NCBI GenBank assembly: GCA_018105865.1 | Contig: JACLAT010000146.1 | Span: 36,001 to 100,000 of the forward strand | DNA length: 64,000 nt | Direction of reading: 5' to 3' | From: Metaphire vulgaris | Taxonomy: Eukaryota; Annelida; Clitellata; Crassiclitellata; Megascolecidae | Shown here: piece after piece, positions 55,801 to 64,000 of the stretch | Position numbering within the stretch: position 1 is the stretch's first letter | How the letters are laid out: each line of letters begins with the position of its first letter | Program-made: the position numbers and the translations under genes | Notes under the pieces: model-generated | The model's database searches: none | What the model saw: only the letters and a program-made list of their open reading frames with translations | What the model was told of the DNA's origin: nothing

Positions 55801-58800
55801 GAGGAACAGTGAATGGAAGTAGAATATAAGAACACAAGAATTGAATTGCAGCTGAGAATAATTGACTACCAACGCTGTATTTGATCGCGTGCTTGATCGG
55901 CGAGCAGGCCTACTGTATCTCTAACACATCTTGCAGCACTTTAGTACTAATTATACAGAAGTCATTTGCATTAGACTTTTAAAATTTCAGCCTGTGTCTC
56001 GATTATTGAAGAGTTTTGTTTATGTCATTCTCGTCCACACTCGTGTCAAGAAAATATTTTCCTACAAGCATTGAGGCCGTATTAGTAACAGTATTTCGCA
56101 CACTTGAACTTGCAAATTCTAACTTGTTCCTTTACAGAAATCAAAATCAGTAAATGCGTTATGTATTCCAACGGAGCTTAAACGTGTCTTCAATGAAATA
56201 ATAATTTTCGAACCTGTTGTCAAGTGGAATGCTATAAAAACCAAGACATCCTAATTCCACTTTATATATTTGTTTGTTTTCAGAATGTAGTCGATATTCG
56301 TAAACCAATATTTCAAATATTCGCGCATTTTATTTCGCTTTGAGTTTCTTATTTGATTCTTGCAGCAAATTACAGACAGAAAAATGGCGAGCACGTTATC
56401 TACAGAAGTAATCGTCAATCGCTTCAGGAAAGCTTGAAGGTTTTCGGTAAAGCAAGAACTTGCATATTGACCAGTGATCTAAGTGACATTGATGTTGCGC
56501 TCTTAAAGAAACAGAAACCATCAATCTTCAAGAAAAATCGTTGTCCGTGTGATGTTTTCAGCCTACCATTGAAGAATGAAGTGGAAATGAATATACTGAT
56601 AAGATATCTTCATCAAAGGGGAAAGACAATACGAAACCAAGTCATTGAAAATGGAGGAGGTTGATTTCGATTTATTGTTCAAATGGATATAAGGCGCAAT
56701 AGCTAAGTTGTAGGACAATTGATAATTAAATTTTATTTTACAGCGTAGGCTACAGATGTTTTGTTAAAATATCAATTTAACATTACACTCTTCTGAAGAA
56801 ATTTACATCTTTTTCAATAAAGACAATGTATAAACATTGCAGTGCTTAAAATGCATTTTTTAATAAGAGGACTTATAACAATTATCTTAGCTAAAATTAT
56901 AGCATAATTGTAAGATTCAACGTATCTAGATAAGTGAAGGTAGGGGCTGAATGATGGCGGTTGTTTGCAGAATGTTATCGATTTCCAATTAGAACAAAGT
57001 GTATTTAATTTTTCACAAAAAATGTAAAATAGATTTCCTGGATGTATAGGTATTAGAGAGTTGTCGTTATCTCCTAAACTAAAAAATAGAAATATGACAT
57101 ATGCTAATATTACAGACCTAGTAATCAGCTCATTAACTGTGCAGAGTTCCTAACACCCACAGTATATAAAAATGAGTTGTCATAAACGTAGCTACCTTCG
57201 TATAATTTTGTATCGATTAATGCATAACTGCGTGTTGAAGCTAATTGAAGAATTTGCTAATTTTGTTTCACCAGCTGCTTTTAGAATCGAGATTCTGAGT
57301 TTTAACTCCTTTGGAAAAGCACACAACATTCAACAGTTAGCTGAAAGACTTAACTGCGTGATAAATGATTACGCCTCAAGATCCCATGATCAGGAAAAAG
57401 CAATCAACCAACTAAAGATCGAAGGCATTGAGCTAATGTATGCGGTGGAAGATAGAGATGTTGCCGTCTGGATTGTATGTAAATCACCAAATGCTATCGA
57501 ACATCTGAAGCAGTTGAACAGTTCCAAAGGACTGTTAGATTGTTTCTGTCATTTGTGTCATTTTAATGAAGACCGGTTCCAACCCATGAAGCCTATGCGC
57601 GTCAATATAGACAATGATCAGTTGAAAAAGGCAATCGGTAAGCTCTTTTTTCCTCTTATCAGGAAAACATATCTCAATATGCTACTAGTTTATCTAGTCA
57701 AATCCTAAACTTCTATAGCGCCCCTTTATGATACACAGGAGCATCAGCGATGGCACACCGGTTTTTGTCCGTTTGTACGGAAAGTTTTTTTCCTGTCTCC
57801 GGCACCGTTGGTGTCGCTACTACTTATCTCGCAACGCACCTATCTCTCAACGCATCGCACCTATATCTTAGCGCACCGCACTTAAGGTGCTTCTACTTAG
57901 GGTGCTCCGCTCTCAAGGTGCTTAATCCTTCGAGGGCTCCGACCTCAAGGTGCTTGACCTCAGGGTGCCTCCTTATCTCAGGGTGCTCTCCGTCTAAGGT
58001 GCTTTTCCATCTCATGGTGCTCTCCGCTTAAGGTGCTTTTCCTATTTCCGATAATGCGCTCTTTATCCGGGGTGCTTTCCCACTTAAGGTGCCATATTCT
58101 TATACGCACCTTTCTCTTCTTCTTGACACACACGATGACCTCAGCTATCGACCCTGATCTATTGCTGGGACCGCTATTTAAGGAGTTTCTAAGCGGTAAA
58201 GAAAGCTGTGTTAAACTCACTATCTTAATATTGCTCCATTTCCTTAACGTCTAGCGCCATCTACCGAATACTTATTCCTTAACCTCTCTACAAAATTTGG
58301 GCAATTAATACTTATGTATTAGGCCTATTTATATAGGACTTCAGGCTTATTTATTATTGATTAGTACTTCATTCTACTGCAATTTTCTGATTTCGCCACA
58401 GTATTTAGAGATAGGCATACCAAAGGGATTATTTGCAGTAATCAAGACGACTGGACACTAAGGCATTTTCCAATAGCATTGATGCAGGTTTATTGAGAAA
58501 TATCCCGGTACGATACCTAATCACGAAAATTGTAGTGAGCTACTTTACAGATGCTATGCGTATGCTTAGTGAAAGAAAGCGTAGAATCAAAAATTACTCC
58601 TAGATCCCGTGCAGAAGTGCTTTCAGGAATGATCGATTCCATATGTTTGATGGATGTGATAGAGCAGCGGTTCCCAACTGGTGGTACATGTACCTTTAGA
58701 GGTACATCAGCTGTTGCCAGGGTACACTAAAATTGTTAAAATAGTAAATAATTTGTTTGGAATTTCGTTCAAAATGTCAAATATTGCCAACTCTACGGCC

Positions 58801-61800
58801 GCTGAATAACAGATACGAGGCTACAAATGAAAGCGCTATAACAATACACATGTCCTGATGCGTATTATTGATCACATGCACAAATAATGACTTCTGTTTC
58901 TGATAGCACGTGTTAAGTGAACTAATTAACTTTTAAAAGTACCTAATATCTACAAATTCTACATTAACCATATCAAATTTCGGAAGTTGATGAATAAATT
59001 TTTGAAAGAAATAACTGCAAAAAGTGTTGTTTTTGGTCTGCCCTGGGTTGGGGTACAAGCGGCGAAAATTTTTTGGGCTGTAGTATAATTTTAAAAAGGC
59101 TGAGAACCTCTGTAATAGAGTCAAATATCATGAGCTGGAGCTTTGTTCCTAAAAAATTCAGTTTTAGGCGGGTTTAAAGGCAGTTTCTTCGAATCCATTC
59201 CGGACTGAATATGAGAGTATGCTTGAGAAAAGAGAGATTCCATTGAAGATTCTGATGAAGAGTTACCAAATGAAATAAGAATCCGAATATAATATGCATC
59301 TATGTGGTAATCTAGATGATGGTATTAAGGTCATGACCAAGAGGAGTCGCGTATAACGTGAGCAGAAGGTGTCCGAGAACCAAGCCCAAAAAGCGATCTT
59401 TGTGCAGACAGACAGAGTGCGAGGACTCAAGTAGAAAGTGAGCCAGTGCAATGCGGAATCTGATAGACCAAACCAGTGCTAGAGACGGTGTGAAAGGATG
59501 GAATGATCACCAGTATCAAAGGGAAAAGCCAATGTCCTGAAAATTTTAATAAATCTTTGAAATAGACGTTGAGCTCTGGTGCTTGTTTCAAAGACTTAAG
59601 ATTAATTTCTGAGTAATCAAAAGCTCTAATACAACTATATGCATCGTATATCGCTTTGCTTACATTCACTCTTCCCAAGAATTTCTTATTGCTTTTGCGA
59701 AGATCCCATGAGTGACCCTAACCCTAGTAAGGGGGCGGTCCTCCTCGTGGCTACTCAAATGCTACCAAGAACCCAAAAGCGATTCTCTTTATATTACGAT
59801 CTCAGCCGATACAATAGAATGCTAGTTATGTCACTCATGTCATGCTAGACATGCCATGAGTGGGCTTCTGGTTGAGTATCCCTGCTTTAATTAATAAAGC
59901 AAGAACAATACGAAAACGGAAAAGGAAATAGGGGCTACATCAACTAATGATTGCAATGACAATAAGTAAGTAAGCTAATATTTGTAGCAATACTGTATAA
60001 TAATTTGTAATTTTAAGTGTTTTACTAGGGTATTTCTTATGTTGAAAGCCACTTAATGCAGGCCCAAAATTTTTCAAGCATATATTCAAAGAACTGTAGC
60101 GGTCCACAAGAACAATCCTCGCGGTCCTGACTATGGACAGTGGGCTCTCCTGTGGACTATGGACAGTGGGCTGCATTCCGCTCATCGGTTTTCCATCGAG
60201 TCACTTGCCATCCTCTACTTTTCCTCGTCGTTCTGAAATGTTAGTCGTTCGCCGCCGTTGAGGAGTCCGCCAAGATGTCGGCCATTAATGGCCGCCGCGA
60301 GAATTTCAACGTGACTGCATGTGGCTGTCGTTCCTTACCTCGCTGGAACCTCCATCTTCGTCGGTTTGCCGATTTCGACGATGAACTATTCTCTGACGGA
60401 AGACCGCTTCTTCGGATTTCACCGCTGGGATGTTACCGTGCGGAAAACTCATACTAAGTAAGTAAGTAAGTAAGTAAAAAGTAAGTAAAATCTCGTAAAC
60501 TTCTACAGCGCACCGGAAAGCAGCACAGCAGTAGCTGCTTATTCTTATGCGCCCAATCTTTCTTGAAATAGCCATAGGCAGGGTGGTTTGTCGGCCGGGC
60601 AAAGGTCAGTGTATCCATGAGGCGGCTGGTCAGGTTGTTATTGCTATGGGGGAAATGACTTTTCGAATAGGAAGGTTTTAAGTTTAGACCTAAAGGCTTG
60701 AGGAGACAGTGAAGGAATTAAAGGAAATGAGGATTCGGAGCTTATTGTTTGACCACGTCCTAGGCTTCGGAGGGAGGCTGGAATTGAGTTCCAAAGTTCT
60801 GGTGCGGCGTATGAGAAAGCACGGTTGCAGATTTTGAGTGATGACTGATTTAACGGGCGTGAAAGTGTGAGATGAGATGATGATCGTGTAGGTCGGGGAG
60901 GCTGAGGCGTTAAGAGTTTACGAAGGTAAACCGGTTTTGACGAATGAAGTGAACTGTAAGTAATCGTTATTATCTTGTACTGTATACGTTCGGATATTTT
61001 AAGCCAGTGTAGTGACTTCAGTAGGGGTGAAATATGGCAGAACTTTGGTGATTTGGTTACTGCTCGGGCTAGTGCATTTTGAATTGATTGTAATTTGTTG
61101 ATGGAGGTTTTTGGGAGGTTATAGTAAAGGGAGTTGCAGTAATCCAATTTGGAATGGACTATTGAAGTGGCAATTGTGGATGCAGTTTTGGTGTCAAGGC
61201 AAGGACGGAGGCGACGTAGATCGCGAATATGGGCATAGCAGGATTTCGATAGTTGGGAGATCTGTGATTCTAAATTTAGGATGAATCAATTTTGAAACCA
61301 AGATTTTTGCAGTTGGAGCAGGGGTTATTGTGGTATCTGGAGTGAGGACTAGCTTGGGACTGTCAATTTTTTTAACTTGTTGGGGTAGACCTATTAAGAG
61401 GAATTCAGTCTTGGATGGATTAAGAGCAAGGAGGTTAGATGACATCCATGACGAAATAGACGAGAATGCTGATTCAAGCAAAGTAATTGATGTGTCAAAT
61501 GAGGATGGCGAAAAGGACAGGAATAACTGAGTGTCGTCGGCATAGAGTTGGTGATTCAAGTTGAGGGAATTGATTAAGGATGATAGTGGTGTGGTATAGA
61601 GACTGAACAATACAGGCCCAAGGACGGATCCTTGGGGCACCGAAGTTTACGCTATGAGATGATGAGGTTTGTTTGAGACACGAAACTTGGAAGGAACGAG
61701 ACTTGAGATAAGATTTGAACCAGTGATGAGCTTTGTCGGATAAGCCGAACCAGAGGGAGAGTCGCTCGAGTAGAATATTGTGATCGATAGTGTCGAATGC

Positions 61801-64000
61801 GGCAGAAAGGTCGAGGAGGCAAAGACCAGTGACTTGTCGGAGACCGATAGCAGTTAAGAGTCTGTCGTAAATGTAGGCCAGGACAGTTTCTGTAGAGTGA
61901 TGTTTAGTGTAGGCAGATTGATGAGTGTTATATAGTGAGTTATTTGAAAGATGATCGGTGAGTCTAGAAAGGACGATTTTCTCGGTAAGTTTTGATAGAA
62001 GAGAAAGATTTGAGATCGGGCGGTAGTTATTAAGATCTTCTCGGTCAAGGCCAGGCTTTTTTAGAAGAGGAATGACGAAAGAGTTTTTAAACGAGGATGG
62101 GAAAATACCTGTGGTGAGAGATAGGTTAATAATTCTTGTTATAGTTGGCGTAAGCACAGTGGAGCACTGTTTGAGTAGAGAAGTGGGTATGGGGTCAAGA
62201 TCGCATTGTTTATTTGGAAAGGAGAGAAGGAGTTTGGATACCTCTTCTTCAGTTGCAGGATTGAAGTTGGAGAAATCGCACGGAGGTTGTGACGGAGATG
62301 GGTGGTGAGGAGAGGCAGTTTGATTAGTCAAAGTCGAGGCAAGGTTGTTGCGAATCTTGGAGATTTTTCCAGAGAAGAAATTAGCAAACGATTCAGCAAG
62401 CTGTGACACGGAAATGGTTTGAGGGAGAGGATTTGTTTCTTTGCGGTGGAATAGGTCATTTATAGTTTTCCAGAGTTTTCGTGGGTTAGAGCTGTTTGTT
62501 GTGATGATGTTAGAGTAGTATTTCTTCTTTGCAGATATGAGGAGATTATGGTAGCGGTTTGTGGCGGAACGAAGGTTTTGAAGGTAAAATGGAGAATGTG
62601 TTCTATGGTAGGTTCTTTCGAGGCGTCTGCGAAATGATTTGAAGGCATGAATGAAAGAGTTGTACCATGGTTTGCTACTGTGAGATGAAAGCGGTCGTGT
62701 AATGATGGGAGCATGTTTGTTGAGTAGGTTAGATAGCACGTAATTGTATTTGTCGATCAGTGATGGTAGGGTAGATGGGGGGTTGGTGAGGAGGTCGGAT
62801 GCTTTTATACTTTCAGAGAATGCGGTTATATCAATTTTGTTAAGACGACGGAATGAATAGGTGCTGCGAGGAGGAGGAGCTGGCGGGCAGATGCTTAGAA
62901 TAGTGAAAATGGGGAAATGATCAGAAGGGGAGCATTGACTAGTGGCTGAGCATGGTAATAAAGACGAAGAAGCTGACGTTATAAGAAGGTCTAAGGTGTG
63001 TCCCGAAGGTGTGTGTTGAAAAAGTTATGTGCTGTGTAAGGTTTGTCTGTGTCAGTAGTTGTTTGAATTGAGTAGAGTTAGGGTCATCTGTTCTGTCGAC
63101 GTGTATGTTGAAGTCGCCTGTGATTAGGAATTCATGAGGAGTTGTTGCTGCAGAGCCAAGGAAAGAGGTGAATTCTTGAAGAAATTTTCCGAATGAGGTT
63201 GAATATTTCGATGATGATGGGGGGCGGTAAACATTGAAAATGGTTAATTTCGCCAGAGGTAGTTTGAGAGTTACTGATGAGCATTCAAATGACGAGAAAT
63301 TCACTGATGAGGAGTTGGTTATTTGTATGTGGTCGCGGCCCATCAACATCATCTTCCGTTCCTAGTTTACCTGTCAATGTGGCTACAATTTTCTTGTGAA
63401 GGACCGCTTCTAAGGACTTAGCACCGGATTTACGCGGCAGCGAGTTCTTTCCATCATCCGAGCGGATTTTTAACATCGTCACCTTCGGAACCTCATTGAC
63501 ATATCAGCGTTGTTAAAGCGCTTTTGATTTTGGTATTTAACTATGTTACAGCGCTATATAAATTGTCCTGAACATGACATGAGTGGGCTACGGGTTGAGT
63601 ATACCTGCTTTAGATCCTAGCCAAATAGGCCTAAGCATCACCATTGTGCTGCAATGCCTCATGTTAGAAAGTGCCTAATAGACTGTAAACCGTCTCTGAT
63701 GGCATTATTTAAGTTCGGTGTCCCATATTCAATCTCTTTGTTAGAGCTGAACACTGTATAAAATAGTGCAAAATTGTTGCGATAACTTAAATATGCTATT
63801 AAGCCTCTGTTATCCGTTCAACTATTCAATGCTGCATGTAAGAGAAGAGCCCCATAACTCCAACGACGACATTTGCAACGACAAAGACCTAAATAAAATT
63901 TCAATAAATATCGCAATGCCAGACAAGCAATATGGCAAGAAATTTGAGCTAAATAATTTCTTTACTTTATGACGATTGTTTTTAGCCGGTATCTCAAAGA
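48435..64000 (+). CDS. Unit B: paralogue of unit A, partial, with frame lesions
   Basis: Exons at 48427-48710/48714, 50204-50510, 51393-51809, 52084-52115, 52631-52841, 56366-56659, 57275-57637 and 63986 onward match those of unit A in order, phase and mostly length. Exons 3-7 are open and highly similar to unit A. Two lesions occur: exon 1 lacks one base before the donor, and exon 2 (CARD2) lacks two bases and loses frame. A downstream GT donor in exon 1 plus skipping of the symmetric exon 2 would give an intact CARD1-TRADDN-Fbox-CARD-TRADDN-propeller protein; otherwise it is a pseudogene. The propeller lies outside the window. Confidence 0.65.
49260..49381 (-). mobile_element. SINE copy in intron 1 of unit B
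   Basis: Reverse-oriented 3' part of the SINE family at 8306-8590, with CAGCGACGCAGGTGGCTTA and a GGTAAAGGTAG tail. Unit A lacks it at this place. Confidence 0.6.
49749..49822. repeat. CT/CTTT microsatellite in intron 1
   Basis: TCTCTCTTTCTTTC grading into CTCTCTCT, unit B only. Confidence 0.95.
50204..50510 (+). pseudogene. Unit B exon 2: CARD2 with 2-nt deletion
   Basis: Matches unit A exon 2 closely, but is 307 rather than 309 nt: CCAATCAGTCAT replaces CCAATCAAAGTCAT in the last CARD helix. Translation then runs out of frame ('[15 protein letters not shown]'). Splice sites (tttgtttag, GGAG|GTACGG) are intact. As the exon is phase 1-1 in its ancestral form, skipping it would bypass the lesion. 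A sequencing or assembly error is also possible. Confidence 0.75.
50626..51280 (+). mobile_element. CR1/L2-like LINE 3' part in intron 2
   Basis: Flanked by CTACC on both sides (50621-50625, 51281-51285). Thumb frame '[16 protein letters not shown]', '[19 protein letters not shown]', '[19 protein letters not shown]', then [12 protein letters not shown] after a frameshift. The tail is ACTACTACTA. Unit A has the empty site near 15885. It arrived in unit B after duplication. Confidence 0.85.
51393..51809 (+). CDS. Unit B exon 3: TRADD-N-like module 1
   Basis: 417 nt as in unit A, fully open, with about a dozen amino-acid differences. It keeps '[10 protein letters not shown]' and '[14 protein letters not shown]'. 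Preserved length and frame next to a broken exon 2 suggest recent loss or continued use of this part. Donor TCAA|GTAAGC. Confidence 0.75.
52084..52115 (+). CDS. Unit B exon 4: linker micro-exon
   Basis: 32 nt, identical in length and splice context to unit A; encodes the linker with Thr-Thr in place of Thr-Ile. Confidence 0.7.
52631..52841 (+). CDS. Unit B exon 5: F-box-like segment, 5 residues longer
   Basis: 211 nt against 196 in unit A. The extra 15 nt lie in the variable middle ([17 protein letters not shown] against QKSFINSALKEA), so frame is kept. '[14 protein letters not shown]' and '[15 protein letters not shown]' are conserved. Confidence 0.7.
52924..53334 (+). mobile_element. LINE 3' region with AAAGAT tail in intron 5
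   Basis: GC-richer insert ending in GGCGCTATAGAAGTCGTCG and AGATAAAGAGATAAAGATA, flanked by TACAGT on both sides. The 148-codon open frame through it is not a recognisable protein. Unit A lacks it and has a hAT MITE at almost the same point. Confidence 0.7.
53335..54572 (+). other. Intron 5 of unit B, unique sequence
   Basis: Starts with sequence shared with unit A around the empty site of the 20639-21903 LINE. A further match near 54290-54330 (CTGCAAATTCGTCTGCTTTA) corresponds to unit A near 21990. No gene. Confidence 0.5.
54573..54690 (-). repeat. Degenerate interstitial CCCTAA array
   Basis: About 18 units of CCCTAA with variants (CCATAA, CCTTAA, CCCTGA). Far too short and mid-intron to be a chromosome end. 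Confidence 0.75.
54691..55348. other. Intron 5 of unit B, unassigned ORF-bearing sequence
   Basis: A GC-richer stretch at 54995-55205 holds overlapping open frames (up to 184 codons) with no domain I recognise. A processed pseudogene is possible; no call is made. Confidence 0.3.
55349..55660. mobile_element. hAT-type MITE (CAGTGGCGTAGCCAAG) with exact TSD
   Basis: 312 bp, starts CAGTGGCGTAGCCAAG and ends CTTGGCTATACCACTG. The identical 8-mer GTTTTCAC flanks it (55341-55348, 55661-55668). This CAGTGGCGTAGCC terminus is common to a widespread animal MITE type. Non-coding. Confidence 0.92.
55669..56365 (+). other. Intron 5 of unit B, 3' part
   Basis: The last part (56280-56365) aligns with unit A 22370-22453 ahead of exon 6. 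No other feature. Confidence 0.45.
56366..56659 (+). CDS. Unit B exon 6: third CARD-like module
   Basis: 294 nt, open, phase 1-1. Keeps '[19 protein letters not shown]', '[18 protein letters not shown]' and '[10 protein letters not shown]'. KKQ where unit A has KTQ brings it slightly closer to a typical CARD helix 2. Confidence 0.65.
57275..57637 (+). CDS. Unit B exon 7: TRADD-N-like module 2
   Basis: 363 nt, open, phase 1-1. Core '[20 protein letters not shown]', C-terminal '[13 protein letters not shown]'. Acceptor tttcaccag, donor ATCG|GTAAGC. Confidence 0.75.
57690..57765 (-). mobile_element. Shared LINE (B copy), 3' end piece
   Basis: Minus-strand end of the LINE that also follows exon 7 in unit A (CTATAGCGCC…ACAGGAGCATCAGC against CTTTATAATGCATAGGAGCGTCAGCC). 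The copy is interrupted here by unrelated minisatellite-bearing sequence and resumes at about 58390. Confidence 0.7.
57800..58105 (+). repeat. Minisatellite built on CTTAAGGTGC
   Basis: About twelve irregular units of 18-28 bp containing CTYAAGGTGCTY or CAGGGTGCTCTC, grading from CGCACC-type units at the left edge. Unit B only; splits the shared LINE. Confidence 0.8.
58390..59280 (-). mobile_element. Shared LINE (B copy), main part
   Basis: Aligns with unit A 26290-26700 (CAATCAAGACGACTGGACAC, GAAAGAAAGCGTAGAATC, TCATGAGCTGGAGCTTTGTT). Interrupted by the hAT MITE at 58665-59112. Further minus-strand RT pieces of this family extend to about 59680. Confidence 0.8.
58665..59112. mobile_element. 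hAT MITE nested in the shared LINE
   Basis: 448 bp, starts CAGCGGTTCCCAAC and ends GGCTGAGAACCTCTG. Flanked by TGATAGAG and TAATAGAG (one difference). Unit A has the undisturbed LINE sequence GTGATTGAGTCAAAC near 26549, so the insertion is specific to unit B. Confidence 0.88.
59680..60454 (+). other. Intron 7 of unit B
   Basis: 60060-60130 aligns with unit A 26880-26935 (CAAAGAACTGTAGCGGTCCA). About 60220-60450 is GC-richer and resembles the LINE 3' region at 52924-53334. No gene. Confidence 0.45.
60455..63352 (-). mobile_element. CR1/L2-like LINE, near-complete ORF2, TTAC tail
   Basis: Minus strand: endonuclease C-terminal part ('[19 protein letters not shown]', '[13 protein letters not shown]'), linker '[20 protein letters not shown]', then RT '[20 protein letters not shown]' and '[20 protein letters not shown]'. 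After a frameshift comes '[15 protein letters not shown]', then the thumb '[20 protein letters not shown]'. Same family as 44972-46958. Tail of TTAC repeats. Frameshifts near 63000, 61600 and 61270 make it inactive. Lies in intron 7 and is absent from unit A. Confidence 0.88.
63355..63575 (+). mobile_element. LINE 3' end
   Basis: Ends AACTATGTTACAGCGCTATATAAATTGTCCTGAA, the same terminal style as other CR1/L2-like copies. It may be the right half of a plus-strand LINE whose left half is at about 60220-60450, split by the minus-strand LINE. Confidence 0.5.
63576..63985 (+). other. 3' end of intron 7, conserved with unit A
   Basis: From 63725 it aligns with unit A 26995-27196 and then directly with 27771-27816, skipping the unit-A-specific GATT insertion. 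Confidence 0.65.
63986..64000 (+). CDS. Unit B exon 8 start (propeller), cut by window edge
   Basis: The conserved pre-exon tract GAGCTAAATAATTTCTTTAC and acceptor gtttttag lead into CCGGTATCTCAAAGA, matching the first codons of unit A exon 8 (AGFSK in unit A, AGISK here). Confidence 0.75.

Overview
This looks like an AT-rich metazoan nuclear genome, most likely a marine invertebrate. The evidence is spliced genes with GT/GC-AG introns, non-LTR retrotransposons with microsatellite tails, hAT/piggyBac/mariner-type DNA elements, TTAGGG-like interstitial repeats and very long microsatellites. The domain set (CARD plus an NHL-like propeller on one giant exon) and the frequent hexamer AGGCCT would fit an echinoderm or another deuterostome, but I cannot fix the taxon from sequence alone.

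The host content is one tandemly duplicated multi-exon gene. Unit A (ATG 9412, stop 28766, + strand) has eight coding exons that join without any frame problem into 945 codons. They encode CARD1 - CARD2 - an alpha/beta module resembling the TRADD N-terminal domain - a short linker - an F-box-like segment - a divergent third CARD-like module - a second TRADD-N-like module - an NHL-like beta-propeller. Unit B (from 48435 to beyond the right edge) repeats every exon about 39 kb downstream. It carries a 1-nt loss at the exon 1 splice junction and a 2-nt loss in the CARD2 exon, so it is either decaying or expressed with altered splicing. The first ~300 bases of the window match intron 4 of both units, so at least a third unit, truncated on its right side, lies to the left.

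Layout: 1-300 remnant of unit 0. 300-8900 transposon-rich spacer (LINE pieces, hAT and mariner MITEs, a 2.4-kb TIR transposon, AT microsatellite, a SINE). 9404-28766 unit A, with introns loaded with LINEs, a complete but dead piggyBac and a hAT-like composite. 28767-47830 spacer (GC-rich and G-rich minisatellites, Copia pol fragment, inverted second copy of the TIR transposon, CR1/L2-like LINEs, ~780 bp GATA array, another TIR transposon split by a LINE). 48427-64000 unit B, ending 15 bases into the propeller exon.

Comparing units A and B dates the insertions. A LINE just after exon 7 is in both units and so is older than the duplication. The piggyBac, the hAT-like composite and two LINEs in unit A each face an empty site in unit B, and unit B has its own private LINE and hAT insertions. 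The gene architecture (oligomerising CARDs, TRADD-N-like modules, an F-box-like ubiquitin-ligase adaptor and a putative ligand-binding propeller) suggests an expanding innate-immune or cell-death signalling family. That function is inferred from the domain types and has not been shown.
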